DNA from: a virus
Length of the DNA stretch: 20,792 nt
Reading direction: 5' to 3' (one strand)
Virus record (IMG/VR): IMGVR_UViG_3300046001_003605
Location: 1 to 20,792 of that record
The notes below the pieces were generated by a model. It was not told where the DNA came from and did no database searches. It was given only the letters and a program-made list of their open reading frames with translations. The number at the start of each line of letters is the position of its first letter. The stretch's first letter is position 1. Below, piece by piece: positions 12,371-19,857 of this stretch. Both the position numbers and the translations under genes were made by a program.

Positions 12371-12524
12371 CAGACCAGACTTTGCAACATGGAGCCAGGC
12401 CAACTTGGCCAAGTTTGCCGATGAAGCCTACGCCAAGCTGTGTGAGCAAGACGACCGCATACAGCAGTTACAATGCGATCTAAAGACCGCCATTGAGGCT
12501 TACAGGGCGCTAACTAAAGAATAA
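12363..12524 (+). CDS. Small helical protein at the operon end (53 aa)
   Basis: Starts inside the preceding gene (8-base overlap) with AAGGAAG just upstream. The product is a probable two-helix or coiled-coil protein: WSQANLAKFADEAYAKLCEQDDRIQQLQCDL and then TAIEAYRALTKE. No active site is visible. It is the last gene of the rightward block. Its 3' end overlaps the 3' end of the converging endolysin gene by 11 bases, with no terminator between them. Confidence 0.65.
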   Translation: MTNRPDFATWSQANLAKFADEAYAKLCEQDDRIQQLQCDLKTAIEAYRALTKE

Positions 12525-12957
12525 GGGTGCATTCGGCTTGCCTGCGCTTGAGAAGGCCCGGCAACACCTTGCCGCCGCCCTTAGTCCAAAGCATCAGTTG
12601 CTCGGCAGCGCCTTCCCAATCGCCTGCGTTTATCTTGCGTTTGAGGGTTGAAGTCTGCAAACGCCCCGTGCCCAAGTTGTAGGCAAAGTCCACAATGGCG
12701 TTGCACTTGCGAACGTCAGTAATCAGACCGGGGCAGTTCCTCAAAACGCCTGGCAAGTATGTATGCTCAAGCTCAATCATCAAAAGGGCGTGAGCTTCTT
12801 CCTGACTCATCGGTGGGTCTTCCAAAGTTACCTTGCGCTTGTCTGCGTAATATGTAGAACCGTAGCCAATTGTGGCTACGTTGGCAGGGCAAAGATACGG
12901 CTTGGAGCGAAAGCCCTCAAACCGTTTGCACATCTCTGCGGCTAGTTCTAAGTTCAT
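12514..12957 (-). CDS. GH24 endolysin (phage lysozyme, 147 aa)
   Basis: A muramidase that cuts the N-acetylmuramic acid to N-acetylglucosamine bond of peptidoglycan. FEGF (13-16) gives catalytic Glu14. C23 and T29 complete the E-x8-C-x5-T pattern; Asp at the middle position is the T4 form and Cys is known in related phage lysozymes. ATIGYGST (28-35) is the usual core block, and IVDFAYNLGTGRL the second. There is no signal peptide or signal-anchor, so release should need a holin. Its ATG overlaps the upstream gene stop (ATGA). It is the last gene of the late operon in this direction. Confidence 0.9.
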   Translation of the reverse strand: MNLELAAEMCKRFEGFRSKPYLCPANVATIGYGSTYYADKRKVTLEDPPMSQEEAHALLMIELEHTYLPGVLRNCPGLITDVRKCNAIVDFAYNLGTGRLQTSTLKRKINAGDWEGAAEQLMLWTKGGGKVLPGLLKRRQAECTLIL

Positions 12958-13448
12958 AGGCCACGTTGCTTTAGAGTTCTGTCAAGGAACCAATAGTTAA
13001 TTGTCCCAGACAACAGGGCTGAGAAGTCAGGTGTCATCATGGTTTTAAACACTTCGGCGGCTGGCGCACCGGCAAGCCATGCGTTCCATGCAAACCATAC
13101 GTGGATGAACGACCAGACAAACAGCACCCAGTATGTAACCACTGGACGCACAGAAGCGGATAAGCCAGCAACCCAACCTCCGGCAGCTTTGGCCATCGTA
13201 GCTTGTTGTTCTATGGCAGACTGAAACGCATCCATTACGCCTACGTCAATAGCGGCTTCCCGCTGTGCGCCTATCTCAGCCAGCTTCATCTGGCCACGCA
13301 TCTGCTCCAACTCGCATTGGTTTTTGAACATGGCAAGCTCATGCTCACGCTCGTTCTTCTTATCAAAGAACTTTAAGACTTCAGGCGCAAGGCGGAACAG
13401 ACCGCCAAACACAGACCCCAGAATACCGCCGGATAAGATGTCTAACAT
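12954..13448 (-). CDS. Putative holin, GTA 3-TM-like (164 aa)
   Basis: Directly upstream of, and coupled to, the endolysin. The N-terminus has a Gly-rich hydrophobic segment (ILSGGILGSVFGGLFRL, about 4-20). A charged helical middle contains EREHELAMFKNQCELEQM. The strongest membrane segment is VVTYWVLFVWSFIHVWFAW (about 103-121), and a weaker hydrophobic stretch follows near LLSGTINYWFL. Such a layout resembles the three-segment holin family of gene-transfer agents (GTA_holin_3TM). Length and position support a holin, but other membrane lysis proteins precede it, so the main holin is not settled. Confidence 0.65.
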   Translation of the reverse strand: MLDILSGGILGSVFGGLFRLAPEVLKFFDKKNEREHELAMFKNQCELEQMRGQMKLAEIGAQREAAIDVGVMDAFQSAIEQQATMAKAAGGWVAGLSASVRPVVTYWVLFVWSFIHVWFAWNAWLAGAPAAEVFKTMMTPDFSALLSGTINYWFLDRTLKQRGL

Positions 13449-13717
13449 TATTTTTTCCCCAGTTTTTCACGTTCTTCAAGTAGGCGAACCTTGACTTGTA
13501 GTTCGTTGATGTGGTTCATTAAACTTTCTTTCAAAACGGCACGGCGCTCGGCAGATATAGGGCTGTCAGTGGGGGTACCCTCTTTGGTAATCAAGGCAGG
13601 CATCTGGCCTTCAATCTTAGTCAGGCGCTCAGAGAAAGAGTTAACCTGCCCCAACAGCCACGCCAAAGACATGACAACGATTGGTATTACTGCTTTAAGT
13701 GCGTCTGACCAATTCAT
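13448..13717 (-). CDS. Membrane-anchored coiled-coil protein of the lysis cassette (89 aa)
   Basis: One N-terminal membrane segment (VIPIVVMSLAWLLGQV, about 10-25) is followed by a long polar helical region, SERLTKIEGQ and ESLMNHINELQVKVRLLEEREKL. This topology fits an inner-membrane spanin or a regulator of the holin. No partner outer-membrane spanin with a lipobox is seen in the region. Its TAA overlaps the ATG of the 164-aa gene (TAATG), so translation is likely coupled. GGAG lies 11 bases before its own ATG. Confidence 0.65.
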   Translation of the reverse strand: MNWSDALKAVIPIVVMSLAWLLGQVNSFSERLTKIEGQMPALITKEGTPTDSPISAERRAVLKESLMNHINELQVKVRLLEEREKLGKK

Positions 13718-13718
13718 A

Positions 13719-13811
13719 TCAACTCAAACTCCATGCAATTATGTACGTGCCAAATATAACGAAGGCCACTATACAGGCCGCCGCAATGATTGCTTCGGCC
13801 CAGTCTTTCAT
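13719..13811 (-). CDS. Membrane microprotein of the lysis cassette (30 aa)
   Basis: A very short ORF whose ATG overlaps the stop of the 73-aa gene as ATGA. It ends just before the next start at 13717. The product MKDWAEAIIAAACIVAFVIF plus GTYIIAWSLS is nearly all membrane segment. A lipobox-like AAAC is present but lacks the needed Leu/Val/Ile before it, so I do not call a lipoprotein. Overlap and filling of the gap support it. It may be a holin, an antiholin or a pore regulator. Confidence 0.6.
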   Translation of the reverse strand: MKDWAEAIIAAACIVAFVIFGTYIIAWSLS

Positions 13812-14029
13812 TTGTCTACTTTGTTGTCTAGTTTGTCAAATATCTTACCAAGCATTTCTTTAATGTCACGCATGTCAGCGCGGTAGTCGTCGCGGGTGAC
13901 GTAGTTGAGTGGCATAGCCCGCACGTCGGTGTCAAGGCGCTCAAGCGATCTGTAGATGTTATTCAGCACCCAACCCCCTAAGAACCCCGCTAAACTTACC
14001 GCGATGTTAAAAAGAACTTGCGTGTCCAT
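13808..14029 (-). CDS. Small membrane-anchored coiled-coil phage protein (73 aa)
   Basis: The N-terminus has a Gly-containing membrane segment (LFNIAVSLAGFLGGWVL, about 6-22). A charged helical region follows, RSLERLDTDVRAMPLNYVTRDDYR, then DIKEMLGKIFDKLDNKV. I know this pattern from holin-side genes of other phages, where it is usually left as hypothetical or called holin. Its ATG overlaps the stop of the large virion protein by one base (TAATG). Topology would also fit an inner-membrane spanin. Confidence 0.65.
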   Translation of the reverse strand: MDTQVLFNIAVSLAGFLGGWVLNNIYRSLERLDTDVRAMPLNYVTRDDYRADMRDIKEMLGKIFDKLDNKVDK

Positions 14030-16485
14030 TATCTTGCCAATGCGTTTTGGTTTTCTGACGCGGGCATTTGCGCGGCAGCGGCAGCAGCGCGGGGTGCAAT
14101 TTGCTTTGCCAATTCATTTGTTGCTTGCTGTTGAGCCTGCCGAGCCATTGCTTTTTGAATAGATTCTGCCGTAACTGCTGGGCTTAACATTTCGCGTGCC
14201 AACTCCATGGCCAACTTATCGTCTACAACCCCCAGCAATCGTTTGACCACTGCGTTATAAATGGTAATAGGCATGGACAGAAAAGCAGAAGTAGGCGCCA
14301 CGCCAGATTCTTTACCAACTTGCGTTGCTATCTGGCCTACATCTTTACCGCTTTTTCTGCCCGCAGACGCCAAGCGCTCAAACTCAGCTTCGCGGGCTAA
14401 ATCGTCACGCACAGAATTGATTGCAGTCAATTGACGGTTGTCTAACCCTTTGGTTAATTCGCCAATCCGCGCTTCCACTGCCAAGGCGTTAGACCCTGGC
14501 GGTAAAGCGGGGGCCAACTTGTTGCCGCTGGATTTAGCCATGTCTTCAACGCGCGCCAAGCGCTGCGCGTCTTTGTCAATAACATCAAACCGCTGGCGCA
14601 GATTCATTCCTGCGCCGTCATAAATATCAATCGTGCGCCCGTAATCTCGCATAAAGTTAGCGTGCGACATGCCGCCTTGCGCAACCTTTTTGCGATACAC
14701 GTCTTCAATGCCAGCCCGTGCAATTTTTAACGCGTCTGGGTTGTTGCCAAACAACTGGGTAAATTGCCGCGCTTCCGACTCACCGTTAGGCGTAAAGTAA
14801 CGGTTTATGACATCTTCAGGTCGAATTTTGTCTTCACCCAAACTGGTGCGCTTAAACAAGTTAGCGTTGACGCCTTCTTTAAACCGAGGCGCGTACTCAG
14901 TGCGGTATTTAGATACGGCGTTGGCGTACAGCGTTTTAGCATCGTCAGCCAAGGTGGTGCTTTTACCAATCGCGTCGTCAATTGCGGCATGCAACTGCTT
15001 TAAGTTTTTAAGCGTTGTGGCCGCCATAGGCGCGTTGCTTGACGAAGCCGCAGCAATGTCTGCGTTAATGGCTTTGCGAACATCGTCAAGCTGCAACAGA
15101 GTTGCTTCAGGCGTTGCTGGGGGCGGCGTAGGCGCTTTAGCTGCTTTAAAACCTGCTTTACCAATTGTTACTGCTTCCGCTTCCGGCACTGACGGCATGA
15201 ACCCGCGCAGTTTGCGTACCGTATCGGGCGCAGTTTCAGTAGCAAAACTAGACAGCTTGCGGTCAAGAATACGTTCGGCGTCGGCAATAACATTTGAAAT
15301 ATCAATTTTGGCGTCGCCCGCAGCATCAAACGCGGCTTTATATGCGGGTTGAGTTACGTTAGCTTTAACAGACTGTCTTTCAGCGTTGGCAGCAGCGGTC
15401 AAGGCCTCACCTACCTCAGACGGGCTAACATCCACCAAATTACGGTCAATCTTTGCTTGCAGTTTGCCCGCAACATTTTGAAACCGTTGTTGAACACGCG
15501 TTTCTTGCGCCAATCGAGCTTGGTTTGTTTGCGCTGCTGCGCCGGCATATTCAGTAGCCACACCGGGTAACTCGGACAACTCTTGTTGCAACGCAGAGAA
15601 TTTGGCGCCCCCAACAGGCGCGGCCACTTGACCCGCAGTTGGCGCGGAACCGGGAACAATTACGGCCCCCTTGCTGCGCAAAGCATTGATAATATCTCGG
15701 CCCTTGCCTTCAACGGCGTCTAAATATGTAGCTGATTTTAGGTCTGCAATTTTGCGCCCGTAATTTACCACTTTACCAACCAACGGTGCAATTACTGTAG
15801 GCACTGCAGCCCCTATGGCCGCGCCCATTTCGGCGTCTTCTGGGTTAACCGCCGCAGCAGACGCGCCGCCTACGACGCCGCCGCCTACACCTTTTGTTGC
15901 TACGTTAATTACGCCTGGTTTAAGGCCAGTTTGAAACCCACCGCTTTGAATAGACGTGGCCAACGGCGTTAAAAATTTGGCCAACGAGGGAGCCATCTGG
16001 GCCACTTTTTTTATCGGCGCAGCAATTGCACCACCTACAGGCAACGTGCCTACTATTTGGCCACCTACGCGGCCAACTTCGCCGCCCATTAGGTCGCCGT
16101 AATTTTGTTCATATTGTTGTTTTTGTTGCGCTGCTGTTTCGCGCGCGCCTTTGATGCCCAATGCTTCTGTAGCCGCAATTGCCGCAGTGTCAGTGATGTC
16201 TTGTAAGCCCCGATAAAAACCAACGGCGGGGGCGTACAACGATTTTAGTACAGGGTTTGACGGTGCAGACCCATACACTGACGGGCCTGCACGCGGGCCG
16301 GGTATGCCCCCACCGCTAGGCGCAGGCGCGGCAGTAGGCGCGTCATCGGTTAACCAGTTACCCCCAACAAGGTATGCTTTGACGCCTTGCTTATTGGTTG
16401 CAGATTGTGTAATCGGCTTCCATTGGTCGCCAACTAAAACAACACGTTCGCCGGTAGTAGGGTTAGTTGCAGTTTGCAAACTCAT
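14029..16485 (-). CDS. Large ejection-type internal virion protein (818 aa)
   Basis: The largest product in the window, placed where P22 has gp16. It begins with two similar short units, TGERVVLVGDQWKPI (11-25) and KQGVKAYLVGGNWLTDD (32-48). After a Pro/Gly linker come Gly/Ala-rich hydrophobic segments (about 135-250) that could insert into a membrane during DNA entry. A long, mostly helical, Ala- and charge-rich region fills the rest to an Ala-rich end. I see no lysozyme or transglycosylase motif. AAAGG six bases before the ATG supports the start. Function is inferred from position, size and composition. Confidence 0.7.
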   Translation of the reverse strand: MSLQTATNPTTGERVVLVGDQWKPITQSATNKQGVKAYLVGGNWLTDDAPTAAPAPSGGGIPGPRAGPSVYGSAPSNPVLKSLYAPAVGFYRGLQDITDTAAIAATEALGIKGARETAAQQKQQYEQNYGDLMGGEVGRVGGQIVGTLPVGGAIAAPIKKVAQMAPSLAKFLTPLATSIQSGGFQTGLKPGVINVATKGVGGGVVGGASAAAVNPEDAEMGAAIGAAVPTVIAPLVGKVVNYGRKIADLKSATYLDAVEGKGRDIINALRSKGAVIVPGSAPTAGQVAAPVGGAKFSALQQELSELPGVATEYAGAAAQTNQARLAQETRVQQRFQNVAGKLQAKIDRNLVDVSPSEVGEALTAAANAERQSVKANVTQPAYKAAFDAAGDAKIDISNVIADAERILDRKLSSFATETAPDTVRKLRGFMPSVPEAEAVTIGKAGFKAAKAPTPPPATPEATLLQLDDVRKAINADIAAASSSNAPMAATTLKNLKQLHAAIDDAIGKSTTLADDAKTLYANAVSKYRTEYAPRFKEGVNANLFKRTSLGEDKIRPEDVINRYFTPNGESEARQFTQLFGNNPDALKIARAGIEDVYRKKVAQGGMSHANFMRDYGRTIDIYDGAGMNLRQRFDVIDKDAQRLARVEDMAKSSGNKLAPALPPGSNALAVEARIGELTKGLDNRQLTAINSVRDDLAREAEFERLASAGRKSGKDVGQIATQVGKESGVAPTSAFLSMPITIYNAVVKRLLGVVDDKLAMELAREMLSPAVTAESIQKAMARQAQQQATNELAKQIAPRAAAAAAQMPASENQNALAR

Positions 16486-16494
16486 GTTGTGCCT

Positions 16495-17832
16495 TTATTG
16501 GTCTGGGGTAAAGCCAGCTGGCGGTGCGATTTGTGTGGGCGCAGCGCCTTCAGCCGCCATATCATTGGTTACAAATTGGTTTTTGCGCTCTTGCATTAAA
16601 CGAAGAACAGTTTTACCTGCTTCTTTTCTAATTGCTGTTGGCAATGTAGGATCGGCTAATTGACCAGCAGCTTCTTTGTAAGACTGAGTGTCTTTATTTG
16701 ACTGCGGCCCTTCAAATCGAGGAACCATTTTTAGCACTAAATCTGCAATTGGCGCAATCTTTCCAATTGCAATTGCGCCGGGCGTTGCCTTACCAACAAA
16801 CCCTGCGCCAATATCAGCTAGTCGGCCAGCGCCGCTACCAGTAGATTGGTCAATCAAACCCCCATCTTTTGTAACTTCGCTTAATTGTGTAATTGCAAAG
16901 CCAAGATCCCTATTCGTTTGCGCTCGTTGCGCCGCAGTCTTTTCTGCAAACGCCGAGGGTTTACCTTTGACAGGCGCGCCGCCCTCGCCAGTAACTGGCC
17001 TTGCGACAGGCATAACACCTGAAGGAAGCCGTGATGGTAAAGCAACAAAATTACCTTGCGCGTCTTGTTGATAAGTAACGCCTTGATTTTCTTGAGCCAA
17101 TCTATCGCGCGCCAAATTAAGCTGGCCTTGCGACACGCCAAGTTGACCTTGCGATACTTTAAGCTGACCTTGGCTAGTTATGTCGGCAAAAGTTGGCGTT
17201 TTAGTAATTTCACTGCCAGGCACTAGAGTTGCCGCGCCACCAAATGCAGGCGTAGCTATTACTCGTTTGCCGCCACCAAAATCTTGCGAAGTTAACGTAG
17301 GCTTTAATTCGCTTGCGCTAGCACCTTGAGCCGCAAGATATGCTTGGCGTTGGTCAAAAGGTATTGACAACAAAGTCTGCTGTGTAACTAAAGCCCTTGC
17401 TTTTTCTTCTGGCGAAAACAAGGGCGACGCTTGAATGTCTTCTGTATGCGCAGTAATATTGGCGTCCGATGGGCGACCGCTAATATCACGCAAGGCTTGA
17501 CCTAACAGTTGTTGTTTTGCTTTGGCTGCCGTAGCAAGGCTAGACGCCGTTGCGGCTTTGCTTGCTTCGGCTGCGGCTTTTTCTTTTCGGTAGTTAATAC
17601 CCAACTGAGGACTAACTCTAAACAGTTGGCTTTCATAATCAGCAGCGGTAGGGTCTAGCCTGCGCAACATATTTTTCTCTTGCGCGGCCGCTTCGGCTTC
17701 ACGCATTTGAATTTGCGCCATAGCATTTTGATTTTGCGCGTTTTGAATCTGTGCAATCTGGCCATACTGCGCCAAAGGATTAGCAATCTCTAAGGGTCTA
17801 ACGCCAAGTGCAATGTTTGGATTAAGTGCCAT
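16495..17832 (-). CDS. Ejection-type internal virion protein (445 aa)
   Basis: Lies between the 231-aa and 818-aa genes, as P22 gp20 lies between gp7 and gp16. The N-terminal 110 residues are helical and very rich in Gln, Asn, Ala and Glu (QIAQIQNAQNQNAMAQIQ). A heptad triplet, SQGQLKV SQGQLGV SQGQLNL, covers residues 220-240. A later segment, GFVGKATPGAIAIGKIAPIADLVLKMV, is hydrophobic. No enzyme motif is visible. Low-complexity, amphipathic composition is usual for phage ejection proteins. The ATG follows AAGAGG by five bases; the next gene starts nine bases after the stop. Confidence 0.7.
   Translation of the reverse strand: MALNPNIALGVRPLEIANPLAQYGQIAQIQNAQNQNAMAQIQMREAEAAAQEKNMLRRLDPTAADYESQLFRVSPQLGINYRKEKAAAEASKAATASSLATAAKAKQQLLGQALRDISGRPSDANITAHTEDIQASPLFSPEEKARALVTQQTLLSIPFDQRQAYLAAQGASASELKPTLTSQDFGGGKRVIATPAFGGAATLVPGSEITKTPTFADITSQGQLKVSQGQLGVSQGQLNLARDRLAQENQGVTYQQDAQGNFVALPSRLPSGVMPVARPVTGEGGAPVKGKPSAFAEKTAAQRAQTNRDLGFAITQLSEVTKDGGLIDQSTGSGAGRLADIGAGFVGKATPGAIAIGKIAPIADLVLKMVPRFEGPQSNKDTQSYKEAAGQLADPTLPTAIRKEAGKTVLRLMQERKNQFVTNDMAAEGAAPTQIAPPAGFTPDQ
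17113..17175 (-). repeat. Three tandem 21-bp repeats in the 445-aa gene
   Basis: Three consecutive 21-base units encode SQGQLKV, SQGQLGV and SQGQLNL (residues 220-240). The units differ at several bases, so they are not fresh copies. The heptad spacing suggests a short coiled coil or an extended helix within the ejection protein. Expansion or loss of units would keep the frame. Confidence 0.65.
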
Positions 17833-17841
17833 ATTTACCTC

Positions 17842-18537
17842 TTAACCATTTAAATAATACATATCGGCTAATTGCGCATTTGTTGGGCTACTACTACCTG
17901 TACCGCGCAGAGCGTTAAGCAAATTGTTACTGCTTGTGTAGTTTAGATATGTACCTAATCCACCAGTAGCTGCGTTGGCCGCACCTACTCGACCAGCTGC
18001 TTGCGCCGCAGCACCACCAGTCATTAGATTGCCTACGTTAGCCGCATTGGCCGCGCCATATTGACCTAATTGATTGGCTGTAGTTTGACCAACACCAGCC
18101 AACGATTGCAATGGGTTTAATTGAGCATTACGCTCAGTCTGGTAACGATTAAACGCATTCATGTATTCTTGTGAACCCATGTCCTGACCATAACGCTGTG
18201 CGGCTTTTAAAGCCCCACCGCTGATCAAACCACCACGGGCGGCTGCACTGCGGTCAAGCGCTTTCTGACCTTCAGACAAACGAAACGCATAGCCTGGGTC
18301 TTGTTGAAATTGAGCCATGCCAAACTTTTGATAGTTTGTTGCCAAAGGCGTCAGCGCGTTAAGTGCAGTTTGACCAGCCGCACGATAGGGCGCTAGGTCT
18401 TCACGGGTTTGTTGAAACTGTTGATTCTGAAGTTCAGCAGCGCGATTAGCAGCATCTGATTGTGTAGACGCTGCGCTTCTAGATGCGCTTGCGCCGAGTA
18501 AGGCACTTCCACCAATTGCTAGGGCGATCCATGGCAT
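17842..18537 (-). CDS. DNA-transfer (P22 gp7/gp14-like) ejection protein (231 aa)
   Basis: Starts with a hydrophobic, small-residue segment (IALAIGGSALLGASASRSAAS, about residues 4-24). A Gln/Ala-rich helix and the block QQTREDLAPYRAAGQTALNAL (about 42-62) follow. The last part is low-complexity Gly, Ala and Asn. This is the familiar build of podoviral DNA-transfer proteins, and the QxxxxxxLAPYxxAGxxAL block recurs among them. ATG 18537 is favoured because AGGAGA lies about seven bases upstream; the longer frame to 18597 overlaps the cupin gene and lacks this. First of three consecutive ejection-type genes. Confidence 0.8.
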   Translation of the reverse strand: MPWIALAIGGSALLGASASRSAASTQSDAANRAAELQNQQFQQTREDLAPYRAAGQTALNALTPLATNYQKFGMAQFQQDPGYAFRLSEGQKALDRSAAARGGLISGGALKAAQRYGQDMGSQEYMNAFNRYQTERNAQLNPLQSLAGVGQTTANQLGQYGAANAANVGNLMTGGAAAQAAGRVGAANAATGGLGTYLNYTSSNNLLNALRGTGSSSPTNAQLADMYYLNG

Positions 18538-18538
18538 A

Positions 18539-18880
18539 TCAATTCTCCTGTAGGCACTTGGCCAGTTCTTGCGCTTGGGCTTGATCGCTTGGCACAATTA
18601 AAACTTCGTCAACTTCGTCCAAATCAGTGCATTCAGTTGCATGAATGCAATACCACACAACATCTGTAAGCGATTTTACGCCATGATGTTTATTTGCCTC
18701 AATGGTCAAACAAGCTGGCGCATGAATAATCTTGCGCTCACCATCCACCATCAACTCAATAGAACCACTGGCAAGAATCGACAAATGACTGAACTTGTGT
18801 TTATGTTGCACAAGCACATGACCCGCTGGTATCAGCGTTTCCTTTGCGTAAACCCCTGCACTAAAGTGGTGGTTAATCAT
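18539..18880 (-). CDS. Cupin-fold protein within the virion gene block (113 aa)
   Basis: A single-domain cupin. The first metal-binding motif is represented by H26-x-H28 and H32 in QHKHKFSHLSILASG, with His in place of the usual Glu. The second motif is PACLTIEANKHHGV, supplying H65 or H66. With three or more His, a bound divalent metal is plausible. The ATG overlaps the preceding stop by one base (TAATG). It sits between a small virion-type protein and the DNA-transfer protein, so it might be a late accessory or virion-associated enzyme or a sugar-binding module. Its substrate cannot be told from sequence alone. Confidence 0.75.
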   Translation of the reverse strand: MINHHFSAGVYAKETLIPAGHVLVQHKHKFSHLSILASGSIELMVDGERKIIHAPACLTIEANKHHGVKSLTDVVWYCIHATECTDLDEVDEVLIVPSDQAQAQELAKCLQEN

Positions 18881-19215
18881 TAAGTCACCTGACGTCCAGA
18901 AACGCGAATATTGATTGCACTGCCCGTGCCTGCAATTGTACTAATAAAGTCACCAACTCCAAGCACTTGGCCAACCAATTCAGGGAACGTATAAACTTCA
19001 GACGCCTGAAGTGATTTGGTCTTAGTAATTAAGTTTGTATTACCAGCAGAATCAGCAGTTGTGACCAAATTGACAGAAATTGTAGCGGCCGACGCAGTAA
19101 TGTTGGTGGCCGTAAATTTGTCAATAAGGGTTGTAACACCCGTTGAGGTGTACTGCGTTGTTTGGGTTGCCTCGGCAAATTTTGCCGGTACAAGAACTTT
19201 TACTGTGACAGTCAT
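18880..19215 (-). CDS. Small beta-rich probable virion protein (111 aa)
   Basis: Thr-, Val- and Ser-rich throughout with alternating hydrophobic residues, as in an all-beta structural protein: KFTATNITASAATISVNLV (33-51) and EVYTFPELVGQVLGVGDFIS (73-92) are its most distinct blocks. It ends with INIRVSGRQVT. No signal, membrane or enzyme motif. I recall similar small proteins near tail genes of aquatic podoviruses, normally left as hypothetical. Only three bases separate it from the 212-aa gene. A head-to-tail or tail-tube accessory role is inferred. Confidence 0.7.
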   Translation of the reverse strand: MTVTVKVLVPAKFAEATQTTQYTSTGVTTLIDKFTATNITASAATISVNLVTTADSAGNTNLITKTKSLQASEVYTFPELVGQVLGVGDFISTIAGTGSAINIRVSGRQVT

Positions 19216-19218
19216 GGT

Positions 19219-19857
19219 TTACTCCAAAAGCAAATTGTTGTTAGAGGCAGCTTGCATAATGACCCAATTAGTGCCGTCAGACACCATTGTCGCCCAATTT
19301 CCTACAACTGCCAAGAGAATTGCAGTGCCAGCCGACGTACTATCTAGCGGCACAATGTTGCTTGATGCTGAGTTAACCAACTGAGCCTGCATGTTCTTAA
19401 CCGTGATGACACGGCCAGACCACGCCGAGGGGCTAGGAAACGTCAATATCAAGGCCGAGCCAGTCTTGTTGTTGATAATCCAAGCGTCTGTATCGGCAAT
19501 CGAATAATTGGCCGTTACAGTCACTGGCGCAGTTAATGTTGAGCCGCCTGAAGCGACCACGCTAACGCTAACAGGTTGTAACTCTAAAGCCTCAATCTGC
19601 TTTTGCAGTTCAGCTATTTGAGATTCTAAACTTGGCGGTAAGGTCTGCAATTCTTGACTGATAGTCCGCAAAAACTCATCATAAGACGCAACCAGAGACA
19701 CAACATCAGGGTTAATGTCGCCGCCTTTTTCTTCGCTTGCGTTATATAGCGACACAAAAAACATGAACCAAGCACGGTCAATTAAGCCCGTGCGAGGGTC
19801 AGTCAGCGGCACTCGCGGGGGCGTGACTGGCGTTGGTGTAGCGTTAGGGCTAGGCAT
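19219..19857 (-). CDS. Coiled-coil tail protein, tail-needle or fibre candidate (212 aa)
   Basis: It follows the gp10-like gene, the place of the tail needle gp26 in P22. The N-terminus is Pro-rich and then has DRAWFMFFVSLYNA (27-40). A predicted coiled coil runs from about residue 59 to 95 (QIAELQKQIEALELQ). The C-terminal half is beta-rich with repeated Gly/Ser/Thr turns and ends near NWATMVSDGTNWVIMQ, a pattern of trimeric phage fibres and tail tips. The start overlaps the upstream gene by eight bases; the ribosome-binding site is weak. Needle or short fibre are both possible. Confidence 0.65.
   Translation of the reverse strand: MPSPNATPTPVTPPRVPLTDPRTGLIDRAWFMFFVSLYNASEEKGGDINPDVVSLVASYDEFLRTISQELQTLPPSLESQIAELQKQIEALELQPVSVSVVASGGSTLTAPVTVTANYSIADTDAWIINNKTGSALILTFPSPSAWSGRVITVKNMQAQLVNSASSNIVPLDSTSAGTAILLAVVGNWATMVSDGTNWVIMQAASNNNLLLE

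Noticed and set aside
13719-13811. Lipoprotein signal (outer spanin) in the 30-aa protein
   Set aside because: The Cys is preceded by three Ala, so the lipobox lacks its Leu/Val/Ile, and the hydrophobic segment continues past the Cys.
18538-18597. Upstream extension of the DNA-transfer protein
   Set aside because: It runs through the cupin gene 3' end. AGGAGA correctly spaced before ATG 18537 marks the real start.
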